Below, piece after piece: positions 32,715 through 41,713 of a DNA stretch of 64,000 nucleotides. Position 1 is the first letter of the stretch, and each line of letters starts with the position of its first letter. The notes below the pieces were generated by a model, which was not told the DNA's origin, searched no databases, and saw only the letters and a list, made by a program, of their open reading frames with translations. Source of the stretch: 20CM-2-55-15 sp964633285 (GTDB taxonomy: Bacteria > Acidobacteriota > Terriglobia > 20CM-2-55-15). Made by a program: the position numbers and the translations under genes. Location of the stretch: NCBI GenBank assembly GCA_964633285.1, contig CAZWGA010000019.1:1-64000 (forward strand), written 5' to 3'.

Positions 32715-34874
32715 ATGCGGAAATCGGAGGCTGCCTACCGGCGCCTTGCAGCGCAGCACGCGGCAACCGAAGCATTGATCACCGGACTGGCGCCGTCCGC
32801 GGTAACGCTCGCAATTCTTCGGGCTGTGTGCGAAGCCCTGCATTGGGACGAAGGAGCATACTGGCGCGTCGATCGTGAAAACAACGTGCTTCGTTGCGTC
32901 GAGTTCTGGAAATCCCCCAAAACGGCATCCGCCGAATTCGAGACGGTCACGCGTCGATCGGTGTTTCAACCGGGCATCGGTCTCCCCGGACGTGTGTGGA
33001 TGTCGGGCGAGCCGATCTGGATTCCCGATGTAGTCCGGGATAAGAACTTTCCAAGAGCTCCCTATGCCGCAAAACAGGGATTGCACGGAGCGTTTGGGTT
33101 TCCAATCACGCTCGCCGGTGAAACAATCGGCGTCCTCGAATTCTTCAGCCGCCGGATTGAGAGACCTGACAAGGAACTGCTGCGCATGATGGCGACGGTC
33201 GGCAGCCAGATCGGTCTCTTCACGGGGCAAAAGGAGGCCGAAGAACAACTGCGCGCGCAACAGCAGGAACTGCGTGAAGCCAAAGAAACCGCCGAAGCGG
33301 CAACGCGCGCGAAAAGCAAATTCCTCGCGAACATGAGCCACGAGATTCGAACGCCGATGAACGCCATTATCGGCATGACAAGCCTGCTGGCGGATACTTC
33401 GATGTCCGCCGAACAGCGCGACTTCGTCAATACCATTCGCACGGCCGGCGAGACGCTGCTGACGATCATCAACGACATTCTGGATTTTTCGAAGATCGAG
33501 TCCGGCAGGCTTGAACTGGAACGAACGATCTTCAGCTTGAGAACCTGTATCGAGGAAGCGCTGGATCTGGTCGCCCGCCAGGCTTCCGAAAAGAACCTGG
33601 ACCTGGCATACATCATCGGAAAGGAATGCCCGGCAAGCATTGCCTGCGATGTCACCCGGCTTCGGCAAATCCTCGTAAACCTGCTCGCCAACGCGGTCAA
33701 GTTTACGTCGCAGGGAGAAGTTGTGGTTTCGGTAAGCAGCCGGAATATCGAGGCAGAACGCTACGAGTTGCAATTCTCCGTGAAAGACACGGGGATCGGA
33801 ATTCGTCGTGACAGCATCGACCGGCTCTTCAGATCCTTCAGTCAGGTGGACACATCGACGGCTCGGCGCTACGGCGGCACGGGCCTGGGACTCGCCATCT
33901 GCAGCCGCCTGGCCGAAATGATGGGCGGCCGTATCTGGGTGGAAAGTGAGGCAGGCAGAGGCTCGACGTTTCATTTCACGATTCAGGCGGAGGCAGCACC
34001 GGCGCCGTTGTCGATTTACGAACATACTTCGTTGCCGCAATTGACCGGCCGGCGCGTTCTGATTGTCGATGACAACGCCACCAATCGCCGCATCTTGACG
34101 CTGCAAACTCAAACGTGGGGCATGCGCCCGGTTGCGGCATCTTCAGGAGAAGAGGCCCTCGGCCGGATTCGGTCCAAAGACAGGTTTGACGTCGCCATCC
34201 TCGACTCGCTCATGCCCGGAATGGATGGATCCAGGCTCGCCCGCGAGATTCGAAAGTGGCGGAGTACACGCCGGCTTCCTTTGATCATGCTCACATCCCT
34301 GGGTGGACTCTCAAAGGCGGAGAAAGCAGGCGCTGATTTCGCGGCCTGTCTGACAAAGCCGGTGAAACCCTCTCAACTGTACGATGCATTAGGCAATATT
34401 TTTGGACGGACCGCAGCCGAAACCGCTTCCTCTCCACCGCCCGCAGCAACCCGCGCGCGCTCAGCCCGGCCGGCGCCGCTACGAGTCCTGCTTGCGGAGG
34501 ACAATGCGGTGAATCAGAAAGTGGCCGTCCTGCTGCTTGCGAAACTGGGGTACCGGGCGGATGTTGTTGCGAACGGCCTGGAGGTTCTCAGCGCGCTTAA
34601 GCGTCAGCCTTACGATCTGATACTTATGGATGTCCAGATGCCGGAAATGGATGGCATCGAAGCTTCGCGGCGTATCTGCAGCGGGTGGCCCAAAGATCAG
34701 CGGCCGCATATCATCGCCATCACTGCGGATGCAATGGAAGAGGACCGCCAGGCCTGTCTGGATGCCGGAATGGATGACTACCTGCCCAAGCCGATTCGCC
34801 TCCCGAACCTCAAACGCGCCCTGGACAATCTGGCATCACGCAGGCTGAAACGAACGCGCGCCTCGTCCGTCTGA
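32715..34874 (+). CDS. GAF hybrid histidine kinase with two receivers
   Basis: A 719-residue soluble protein: GAF domain (residues 15-165, IGLPGRVWMSGEPIWIPDV), coiled coil (170-205), HisKA with MSHEIRTPMNAIIGM, ATPase with LLANAVKFTSQGE, VKDTGIGIRR and GGTGLGLAI, then two receivers. The first has its Asp in VAILDSLMPGMDG and the second in LILMDVQMPEMDG. BarA/TorS-like in layout but without a phosphotransfer domain. The start at 32715 follows AGGAG by 7 nt; an ATG at 32691 has no ribosome site. Confidence 0.9.
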   Translation: MRKSEAAYRRLAAQHAATEALITGLAPSAVTLAILRAVCEALHWDEGAYWRVDRENNVLRCVEFWKSPKTASAEFETVTRRSVFQPGIGLPGRVWMSGEPIWIPDVVRDKNFPRAPYAAKQGLHGAFGFPITLAGETIGVLEFFSRRIERPDKELLRMMATVGSQIGLFTGQKEAEEQLRAQQQELREAKETAEAATRAKSKFLANMSHEIRTPMNAIIGMTSLLADTSMSAEQRDFVNTIRTAGETLLTIINDILDFSKIESGRLELERTIFSLRTCIEEALDLVARQASEKNLDLAYIIGKECPASIACDVTRLRQILVNLLANAVKFTSQGEVVVSVSSRNIEAERYELQFSVKDTGIGIRRDSIDRLFRSFSQVDTSTARRYGGTGLGLAICSRLAEMMGGRIWVESEAGRGSTFHFTIQAEAAPAPLSIYEHTSLPQLTGRRVLIVDDNATNRRILTLQTQTWGMRPVAASSGEEALGRIRSKDRFDVAILDSLMPGMDGSRLAREIRKWRSTRRLPLIMLTSLGGLSKAEKAGADFAACLTKPVKPSQLYDALGNIFGRTAAETASSPPPAATRARSARPAPLRVLLAEDNAVNQKVAVLLLAKLGYRADVVANGLEVLSALKRQPYDLILMDVQMPEMDGIEASRRICSGWPKDQRPHIIAITADAMEEDRQACLDAGMDDYLPKPIRLPNLKRALDNLASRRLKRTRASSV

Positions 34875-34924
34875 TTCCCTTTGTGGTACTTCAATCATTC
34901 CAACTATAGAGGGAAAAACGAACC

Positions 34925-36118
34925 ATGAATCGAATCAGCAAATACTCCATTTGGGTCGTCGCAGCGGTCATGCTCGGCATCGGATCCATCGCCGGAGGAG
35001 CGATTGCCGGCGCTTCGATGGTGCTGGCCGGACACGCACCGGGGGCCACCACAGCCGCGGCCCCGGTTGTTCGCGAAGCCGCAACCATGCCTGCGACGTT
35101 TGCACCCGTTGTGAAGGCCGTATTACCGGCGGTCGTCAATATTTCGTCCACCAGAGTGATCCGAACTTCGGGATCTTCGGGTGAAAACCCGTTCGGCAAT
35201 ATATTCCCCGGATTCCGCACGCCGGATCGTCCGCTTCGCCAACAGGGTGAAGGATCCGGCGTGATCGTTACTCCGGATGGATACATCGTCACAAACAATC
35301 ACGTTGTCGATGGCGCGACGGAGTTGACCGTATCGCTGTCCGATAAACGCGAACTGAAAGCGCACGTCATCGGAACCGATGCGAAGACGGATATCGCGTT
35401 GATCAAAGTCGATGGAAAGGACCTGCCTCATGTAGCGATGGGCAATTCCGCCAACATCGAAGTCGGAGACATCGCGCTCGCAATAGGAAATCCGTTTGGA
35501 CTGGGCCAGACGGTGACCATGGGCATCATCAGCGCAACAGGACGCGGCGGGCTCGGTATTGAAGACTATGAAGACTTCATCCAAACCGATGCGTCCATAA
35601 ATCCCGGTAACTCGGGCGGTGCGCTCGTCAACACCAGGGCCGAATTGATCGGCATCAATACCGCCATCCTCTCCGGAAGCGGTGGAAATCAAGGCGTGGG
35701 CTTCGCCGTTCCCGTGGACATGGTCCGGCACGTCATGACACAGCTCAAGGAGAAGGGGAGCGTCACGCGCGCGCGGCTCGGCGTCTATTTCAAGGAACTG
35801 ACTCCGGAACAGGCGACCGAATTGGGAGTCAAAGCTTCCAAAGGCGCAGTTGTGACGGAAATTGTTCCCAACGGTCCGGCTTCAAGATCGGGTCTGCAGA
35901 AAGACGATGTCATCCTCGCGCTCAACGGAAAAGAGATTGACGGCCGCTCACTTCGCCTTGCAGTAGGGTCCATGACTCCGGGCACCGCTATTGATCTCAG
36001 AGTTCTGCGAAACGGCTCCGAGCACAAATACTCGATTACACTCGATACCATGCCGGCCGAAACGCAGCACGCGGAACAGGACCAGAACGTACCGCGCTTC
36101 TTCCGGCGGCGCGGATAA
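34925..36118 (+). CDS. htrA: HtrA/DegP-type serine protease with one PDZ domain
   Basis: A 397-residue envelope protease/chaperone anchored by an N-terminal helix (residues 10-36). The trypsin-like triad is visible: His in TNNHVVDGA, Asp in AKTDIALIK, Ser in NPGNSGGALVN. A single PDZ domain covers about residues 285-375 (GPASRSGLQKDDVILALNG). The C-terminus is short and acidic to basic. It degrades misfolded periplasmic proteins. A strong intrinsic terminator follows. The preceding 50 bp has GAGGGAAAA as ribosome site. Confidence 0.94.
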   Translation: MNRISKYSIWVVAAVMLGIGSIAGGAIAGASMVLAGHAPGATTAAAPVVREAATMPATFAPVVKAVLPAVVNISSTRVIRTSGSSGENPFGNIFPGFRTPDRPLRQQGEGSGVIVTPDGYIVTNNHVVDGATELTVSLSDKRELKAHVIGTDAKTDIALIKVDGKDLPHVAMGNSANIEVGDIALAIGNPFGLGQTVTMGIISATGRGGLGIEDYEDFIQTDASINPGNSGGALVNTRAELIGINTAILSGSGGNQGVGFAVPVDMVRHVMTQLKEKGSVTRARLGVYFKELTPEQATELGVKASKGAVVTEIVPNGPASRSGLQKDDVILALNGKEIDGRSLRLAVGSMTPGTAIDLRVLRNGSEHKYSITLDTMPAETQHAEQDQNVPRFFRRRG

Positions 36119-36130
36119 AGAGACCAGAAA

Positions 36131-36178
36131 GAATTCAGGGACGAGGGGTCTGACCCCTTGTCCCCGAATTCTCTTTTT
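36131..36178 (+). terminator. Intrinsic terminator made of a family A palindrome
   Basis: 20-bp arms (36131-36150 / 36152-36171) with one mismatch and one wobble, loop of a few bases, then TTTTT at 36174-36178. It ends htrA transcription; on the other strand it lies just past the stop codon of the MRIHGV repeat gene. The outer bases (GAATTC, GGGAC) match the other family A elements. Confidence 0.85.
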
Positions 36179-37049
36179 ACTCCAGCAGTCCGTGAATCCT
36201 CATGCTGACGAGTTTGTCGATTGGAAGGTTCCCCAATCCAAGCGACCGGGACTTGCGAATCATTTCAGGCGTCACACCATGGATCCTCATCGTCACGAGT
36301 TGATCGATACTCGGCTGACTGTAGCCCAGCCCCTGGAGTTCATTGATGAACTCCGTCGAAACACCGTGAATCCGCATCGTCACCATCTGATCGGGCGAAA
36401 CTGAACTGTATCCTTTGTCCTTCAACTCCCGCGCGAAATCGGTGGTGACACCGTGAATCCGCATGGTGACCAGTTTGTCCGGCGTCAGATTCGTATAACC
36501 CAGGCTTCCCATCTCCCTGACATAGTCGGTCGTGACGTTGTGAATCCGCATCGTGACAATTTTATCGATCGACTCCGGCCTGATGCCCAGCGCATTCATG
36601 TCGCGAATGTACGTTGCACTCACATCGTGCACAGCCGAAGTGAACACTGTCTCTTCCGTCAGGCCCGTGTACCCCAGCGAAGCCATCTCGTTTACAAAAC
36701 TCGGATTCGCTGAGAACGCAAATGTTCCGCCGCCATGGCCTCCCTGCAGAAAACCCTGGAATTGAAATGTTCCGGCATCGCGAACGATTTGAAACTGAAC
36801 CGCCGATCCCGGCGAATCAAGCTGAGCACGGCCAAGTCCGCGAAACTGATTCAACGGTACAGTCGAAGAACTGCTCATGTTGTGATTCGGACTGCTGCGC
36901 TGAATCGTGAACTGGACATAGTCCTGCATCACGGGACCGCCGATCATCCATTGCCCGGTGATCGGCGAATTGCTTTGTCCGAATACCAGACTCAATGAAA
37001 CCGAAGCGCAAACAAGGACACCGATAGCGAGACACACTTTGAGTGACAT
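36177..37049 (-). CDS. Secreted protein with tandem 29-residue MRIHGV repeats
   Basis: A 290-residue protein with a signal peptide (residues 1-24, ending SLVFGQ), a beta-rich region (25-110) with a Gly/His patch (GGHGGG), and about five and a half tandem 29-residue repeats to the C-terminus. The repeat consensus is GYxxLxxDxLVTMRIHGVT followed by TDFxRELxxL; the last copy stops after MRIHGL. The same repeat forms the C-terminal part of the M56 protease encoded 28 bp upstream. Copies are nearly identical at the core in DNA (87-bp period). I do not recognise a named function; a helical-repeat scaffold or ligand of the protease sensor is a hypothesis. Confidence 0.82.
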   Translation of the reverse strand: MSLKVCLAIGVLVCASVSLSLVFGQSNSPITGQWMIGGPVMQDYVQFTIQRSSPNHNMSSSSTVPLNQFRGLGRAQLDSPGSAVQFQIVRDAGTFQFQGFLQGGHGGGTFAFSANPSFVNEMASLGYTGLTEETVFTSAVHDVSATYIRDMNALGIRPESIDKIVTMRIHNVTTDYVREMGSLGYTNLTPDKLVTMRIHGVTTDFARELKDKGYSSVSPDQMVTMRIHGVSTEFINELQGLGYSQPSIDQLVTMRIHGVTPEMIRKSRSLGLGNLPIDKLVSMRIHGLLE

Positions 37050-37077
37050 GGTTTTTTGACCTTTCTTTGCCCGCGCG

Positions 37078-38787
37078 TTAGCGCGTGTCTAGGATATGGA
37101 GACGCTTCAACTGCATCAGCTTTTCAGGGCTGAGATCTTTGAAACCGTGAGACTGTGCTTCTTTCACAAACTCCGGCGACACTCCATGGATGCGAAAACC
37201 GATGATGTCGTCGGAGTTGATATTCGGATAACCGAGAGCCTGGAACTGCCGGACCCATGCGGGATCGACTCCATGAATCCGCATGGCTATCGCTTTATCG
37301 GGGTTGATGTCCTTCAGGCCCGCCTGTTTCAACTGATCGACAAACTCCGGCGTCACATGATGAATGCGAAAGGCCACCAACTGGTCCTTCGTCAAATTGA
37401 AACCGGCAGCCTTCATTCCTTTGACATAATCCCCGTTCACTCCATGAATTCGAAATGCGACAAGATCGTCACCTGTCAGTTGGTCAACGCCGGCGTCGCG
37501 AAGCTGCCGGATATAATCGCCGCTGACACCGTGAATCTTCATCGCAATCATTTGGTCGAGATCGAGGTTTCGATAGCCTGCATTTTCGAGTTCTTCGATG
37601 AAACTTCCCTTCGGGGCCGTGGACGTACTCTGAGCCGCACTCGCTGCTGGAGGCTGAGACGAACTTGGTCGAGCGGACTTCGATGCCGCTTGCGGCGCTG
37701 ACTTTGAAGCAGACTTCGACGACGGTTGGCCCGTTGCCTGAGAAGAAACAGTCCGCGGCGTGGCTTTTACTGGTGCAGTCGCTGCGGCTGTCTTCGGCGC
37801 GCACCCGGAGATCACGCCAAATCCTATAGGAACGGCTAACGCCGACAATGCAGCGCACGTTAATAGAACAACTCTTCCCAGGCCGAGTTGCCGGCTGGTC
37901 TTATTCATCATGATTTCCTCGATACGATTCTTGAGATTGGATCCGGTAACACCCGACATGCACACCAACGGCGACTCCTTATAGAACTTGCACACGTTCA
38001 GAATTCCCTCGGCATAGGTCTGAGGTTGAGCGACCACCCGCAATACTTCTTCATCGCAGGCGCGTTCACGCTCTTCCACCAATCGCCGTTCCAGCCACCA
38101 CACGAGAGGATGGAACCAGAACAGCGTCTCGACGAGCATGTGCACAGCAGCCGCAAGATTGTCCCGGCGCCGGACATGACACAGTTCGTGCACCAGAATC
38201 GCGTCCATTTGTTCGGTTGTCAGACGCTCCGTGATTCCGTGCGGCAAGAGCAGAACCGGACGCAGAATTCCCACCACGCCGGGCTCCACACGGGCTTTTG
38301 AAAACATCGTTGTGATGGGCGCCTTCATTGAAGACGGGATGGCATTTTTCAGCGCCGATCGAAGCCGCCACCACTCGCGGCTCCACGAAAAGACGACAAT
38401 CGCGATTCCCGCCAGCCACATTGAAAACAGAATTTCTTTCAAGCCAACGGAAGAAGAAATATCCCGCGCCGTGGAAGCCTCCGCGGGGGACGGCGGAAGC
38501 GATTCTGCAGCGGAAGCCACTGGCGCAAAAGGTTGGCCGATTTCCTGCACTGTCGAAACGAGCTCGGGCTTCACCGAAGCAACAGCCGGACGCCATTCCA
38601 ACTGGCTCCCGATTGCGATCAGCAGCGAAAACGGCATCAGGAATTTCACCGAAGCCGCCATCCATAACCAGTAACGGACCGATGCGCGATTCCTGCGGAA
38701 TCCCAGCGTCAGCAACGCTGCCGCCCCCGCAAAAAGCGTCGACTGCCACAAATGGTTTGCCAGCGCGGACGCGTATTCGGAATTCAT
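37078..38787 (-). CDS. M56 (BlaR1-type) membrane metalloprotease with MRIHGV repeat sensor
   Basis: A 569-residue protein. Membrane helices at about residues 12-30, 38-60 and 118-137 surround the cytoplasmic zinc protease domain with VHELCHVRRRDN (HExxH, residues 200-204) and ERACDEEVL. A fourth helix (307-328) exports the C-terminus. In BlaR1/MecR1 this is a penicillin-binding domain; here it is a Ser/Lys/Ala-rich linker (335-395) then five to six 29-residue repeats (MIAMKIHGVSGDYIRQL etc.). The predicted role is to sense an envelope signal and cleave the BlaI-type repressor whose gene overlaps it by 4 bp. Confidence 0.88.
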   Translation of the reverse strand: MNSEYASALANHLWQSTLFAGAAALLTLGFRRNRASVRYWLWMAASVKFLMPFSLLIAIGSQLEWRPAVASVKPELVSTVQEIGQPFAPVASAAESLPPSPAEASTARDISSSVGLKEILFSMWLAGIAIVVFSWSREWWRLRSALKNAIPSSMKAPITTMFSKARVEPGVVGILRPVLLLPHGITERLTTEQMDAILVHELCHVRRRDNLAAAVHMLVETLFWFHPLVWWLERRLVEERERACDEEVLRVVAQPQTYAEGILNVCKFYKESPLVCMSGVTGSNLKNRIEEIMMNKTSRQLGLGRVVLLTCAALSALAVPIGFGVISGCAPKTAAATAPVKATPRTVSSQATGQPSSKSASKSAPQAASKSARPSSSQPPAASAAQSTSTAPKGSFIEELENAGYRNLDLDQMIAMKIHGVSGDYIRQLRDAGVDQLTGDDLVAFRIHGVNGDYVKGMKAAGFNLTKDQLVAFRIHHVTPEFVDQLKQAGLKDINPDKAIAMRIHGVDPAWVRQFQALGYPNINSDDIIGFRIHGVSPEFVKEAQSHGFKDLSPEKLMQLKRLHILDTR

Positions 38788-39170
38788 TTCGTTGGATCCT
38801 TTCTCTCGAGTCTTCGCAACGCCTGTTCGGCTTCTCTGATGTCGTCCAGCGTCAGTTTCCCCGACTCCACCAGGCGCGCCATCACCGGTTTCGTCCGGCC
38901 GCCGAACAGACTCAGCAATTCATCAATCAGTCGATTTTGCGCGGCGTCCCGCGAAATGGCCGCCTCGAAAATGTTCGCATTACTGATTCGCTTGGTGCAC
39001 CGCACCGCATTCTTGCCCTCCATGCGGTAGACCGTAGTCTGAATCGTCGTGTAAGCCGGGCGGCCCTTCTCGGGAAACGTTTCGTGGATTTCTCGAATGG
39101 AGCTCGCTCCATTCGTCCAGAGCGCTTCCATGATCTGCAATTCAAGCCGGGTCAATTTCGGAGATTTCAT
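38784..39170 (-). CDS. blaI: BlaI/MecI-family transcriptional repressor
   Basis: A 128-residue winged-helix repressor (Penicillinase_R family). The N-terminal domain reads LTRLELQIMEALW and TTIQTTVYRMEGK (recognition helix); the C-terminal half is the helical dimerisation region, containing the site normally cut by the M56 protease. It starts at 39170 after GAGGA. First gene of the operon blaI - M56 protease - repeat protein, with a matching dyad 24 bp upstream, so autoregulation is likely. Confidence 0.93.
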   Translation of the reverse strand: MKSPKLTRLELQIMEALWTNGASSIREIHETFPEKGRPAYTTIQTTVYRMEGKNAVRCTKRISNANIFEAAISRDAAQNRLIDELLSLFGGRTKPVMARLVESGKLTLDDIREAEQALRRLERKDPTK

Positions 39171-39193
39171 AAATCCTCAACTATGAGTGCCGA

Positions 39194-39221
39194 CAATCTA
39201 ACTATATACATAGTTGGATTG
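39194..39221. promoter_or_regulatory. Probable BlaI operator (28-bp dyad)
   Basis: Inverted repeat CAATCTAACTAT (39194-39205), spacer ATAC, ATAGTTGGATTG (39210-39221), with one mismatched pair. The core CTATATACATAG resembles the TACA/TGTA-type dyads bound by BlaI/MecI proteins. It sits in the 86-bp divergent spacer between blaI and the acetyltransferase gene, so it may control both. Confidence 0.7.
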
Positions 39222-39256
39222 CAAGAAAATTTTCAGGGGGGATTAAAATTGCCGGC

Positions 39257-39850
39257 ATGATCATTCCCGACGGATACACCGATCTGCCTTCCCATAAGAT
39301 CGCATCAGTCGTGACGTATCTGGAAATGCGCGAAGCGCCCGCGTCACGCCCAGCGAACGACTCTCGATGGATCCTGCGCCGGCATTCGCGGCCGGATGTG
39401 GCCTGGTATCGCCGTCTGTTTCGCGCGGTAGGTCAGGAGTGGCTTTGGTTCAGCAGGCTCCAGATGGACGACGAAACGCTTCGAACAATCCTTCACGATC
39501 CGCAGATTGATGTGTTCTCGCTCGAGATGGATGGACAGGATAAAGGCATCCTTGAACTGGACCGCCGCAACATACCCGACGTGGAAATTGCCTTCATCGG
39601 CGTGACTCCCGATCTCATTGGAAAAGGCGCAGGGCGTTTTTTGCTCGAACACGCGCTCGATATCGCGTGGTCGAACAATCCATCACGTGTGCACCTGCAC
39701 ACCTGTACGATCGACCATCCCCGCGCGCTCGGTTTTTATCTGAAGGCCGGTTTTGTGGCGTACAAACGGGCGATTGAAATTGCGGATGATCCGCGGCTGG
39801 ACGGGACGCTTCCCGGCGATGCGGCGCCGCAGTTTCCGGTTCTACGTTGA
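39257..39850 (+). CDS. GNAT-family N-acetyltransferase
   Basis: A 197-residue acetyl-CoA-dependent transferase. The acetyl-CoA-binding motif A is IAFIGVTPDLIGKGAGRFLLEHA split over about residues 114-136 (V/I-xx-xx-GKGAGR), and motif B is HPRALGFYLKAGFVAYKR. N-terminal residues 1-60 differ from typical RimI-like proteins. Acceptor unknown. The gene is divergent from blaI and shares its operator region; its end overlaps the convergent kinase gene by 9 bp. Confidence 0.85.
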   Translation: MIIPDGYTDLPSHKIASVVTYLEMREAPASRPANDSRWILRRHSRPDVAWYRRLFRAVGQEWLWFSRLQMDDETLRTILHDPQIDVFSLEMDGQDKGILELDRRNIPDVEIAFIGVTPDLIGKGAGRFLLEHALDIAWSNNPSRVHLHTCTIDHPRALGFYLKAGFVAYKRAIEIADDPRLDGTLPGDAAPQFPVLR

Positions 39851-41713
39851 CGACTTCGCGTTCCCTGCGATTGCCGCGATTGCGTGAACCAGATCCCCCA
39901 TCGCCACGGGTTTCACCAGATGCGCCTGATAGCCGGCCGCGAGGGACTTCTTTTTATCCTCTTCAAAAGCAAACGCCGTGAGAGCGATGGCGGGCGTGTC
40001 CTGCATGCGGCCGGACGAATCCGAACGGATTATTCTCATCAGTTCGTGTCCATCCATCACCGGCATGCCGATATCACAGACCAGAACGTCCAGGTGCTGC
40101 CTGGAAAGGATACGTAATGCTTCCGCCCCGGACGCCGCGAGAAGCACGTAGGCCCCATAGCTTTCGAGTCCTTCTGCAATCATTTCTCGAGTGTCGAGTT
40201 CATCTTCGACGATCATGATCCTCAAGCCGTGTAACGAAGGCGCCTCGATCGCAGGTTCGAGGGCGGAGACGGGCCGGCTCTCGGGGATCGGCAACTGAAC
40301 AAAAAACGTCGAGCCGGAGCCTTTCCCCCGGCTCTGCGCCGTAATGGTTCCGCCGTGGGATTCGACGATGTGCTGCGCAATGGCGAGGCCCAGCCCCAGA
40401 CCTCCATGTTTGCGGGTGGTCGATGCATCGGCCTGGGTGAAGCGCCGAAACAGTTGTGGAATAAATTCCGGGTCGATACCTTCACCGTTGTCGGCCACAC
40501 GGATCTGGAATCCGGATTGAATCCGCATGGCTTGAATCTTCACTTCACCACCGCGGCCCGTGAACTTGACTGCGTTGGTCAGCAGATTCCAGAGCACCTG
40601 TTGAAACCGTTCGGGATCGAGAAACACGGGCTCCGCGCGATTCGGTATTTCGACAACGACCCGAATGCCTTTTGCGGTGGCGGCAGGCTGAATGGAATCG
40701 ACCGCGGACTGAATAACATTGCCGGCATCGGTCCATTGAGGACGAATCTTCAACTGACCCGTGACGATTCTGGACATATTCAAAAGGTCATTCACAATCT
40801 GAAGCTGGGCTTTGAGATTCCGCTCGATAACCTCGATAGCTTTCTGGGTTTTCGCAGCGTCCAGAACGCCGTTTCTCAACATGCCGACCCAGCCAAAGAT
40901 CGAAGTCAGCGGCGTACGCAACTCATGGGAAAGCGTCGCCAGAAATTCGTCTTTCATCTTGTTGGCCTTTTGCAGCTCTTCATTCGCTTCTGCCAGGGCC
41001 GCCGTTTGTGCTTCGAGCTCGGCTTTGCGGGCCTCGATTTGATCGAGCATTTCGTTAAATGAATCGACGAGTGTCCCGATCTCGTCTTCAGTGTGCCGGA
41101 CTCCCCTCACCGAATAGTCACGCTGCCGTGAGACGTGCCGGGCGGTTCGCGTCAGGCTCAGAATCGGCTCGGACACCAGCCTTTGAAGTCTCGATGAAAG
41201 TCCGAAGGCAAAGATCACGGACAACAACAGAATCACGCCGATCGTCAGAATCTCCAGCCGCAGATGAGCATACGCAGGCGCCAGCGTGGATCGAAGTTGC
41301 ACCTGGCCGATTTGTTTTCCTTTAAGGACAATCGGCGTCGAAACCAGAATATTGCCGCTTGTTTCCTGCCCGGATATCGGATTCAGGGGACAGGGAGTGA
41401 TGCCGGGATGACTCAAATGTTGCGCCAGCAGTTTGCTGCCCATGTAAACGCATGCGGCAATGATCGAAGGCTCGGCTCGAAGCGCATTCAGAGTGTCTTC
41501 AGCCGCAGACGGGTCGTTGAATGAAACAGCCGCCGTGGTGTTGTCCGCGATGATACGAGCCAGCGTCGTCGTGTTTGAAATCAGATCCGCGCGAGTTGCA
41601 ACGAAGTCGTACGTTGCGAGCGCGCCTCCCGCCAGAAATAGCGCTGACGCGCTGATGATCATCGCGATGGCCACGATCTTCTTCGGAATTGAAAGCCGGC
41701 GAAGAGAAATCAT
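39842..41713 (-). CDS. CHASE8/HAMP hybrid histidine kinase with receiver
   Basis: A 623-residue membrane kinase. Helices at about 10-33 and 155-175 bracket a periplasmic CHASE8-like domain (DLISNTTTLARIIADNTTAA and DAxxTLxALxAExxI pattern). HAMP (180-232), a coiled coil, HisKA with LSHELRTPLTSIFGW, ATPase with LLTNAVKFTGRGG, VADNGEGIDP and GGLGLGLAI, and a receiver with Asp in VLVCDIGMPVMDGHEL follow. It overlaps the yfiR gene by 4 bp. YfiR proteins in other bacteria bind and restrain the periplasmic domain of a partner enzyme, so this kinase is probably controlled by the upstream YfiR. Confidence 0.9.
   Translation of the reverse strand: MISLRRLSIPKKIVAIAMIISASALFLAGGALATYDFVATRADLISNTTTLARIIADNTTAAVSFNDPSAAEDTLNALRAEPSIIAACVYMGSKLLAQHLSHPGITPCPLNPISGQETSGNILVSTPIVLKGKQIGQVQLRSTLAPAYAHLRLEILTIGVILLLSVIFAFGLSSRLQRLVSEPILSLTRTARHVSRQRDYSVRGVRHTEDEIGTLVDSFNEMLDQIEARKAELEAQTAALAEANEELQKANKMKDEFLATLSHELRTPLTSIFGWVGMLRNGVLDAAKTQKAIEVIERNLKAQLQIVNDLLNMSRIVTGQLKIRPQWTDAGNVIQSAVDSIQPAATAKGIRVVVEIPNRAEPVFLDPERFQQVLWNLLTNAVKFTGRGGEVKIQAMRIQSGFQIRVADNGEGIDPEFIPQLFRRFTQADASTTRKHGGLGLGLAIAQHIVESHGGTITAQSRGKGSGSTFFVQLPIPESRPVSALEPAIEAPSLHGLRIMIVEDELDTREMIAEGLESYGAYVLLAASGAEALRILSRQHLDVLVCDIGMPVMDGHELMRIIRSDSSGRMQDTPAIALTAFAFEEDKKKSLAAGYQAHLVKPVAMGDLVHAIAAIAGNAKSST

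Noticed and set aside
32640..34112. 490-codon minus-strand frame opposite the GAF hybrid kinase
   Set aside because: Antisense shadow with no domain and no ribosome site.
36177..37600. Tandem DNA repeats read as a possible CRISPR array
   Set aside because: The 87-bp period is coding (29 codons), the units are diverged and in frame, and there are no spacers or cas genes.
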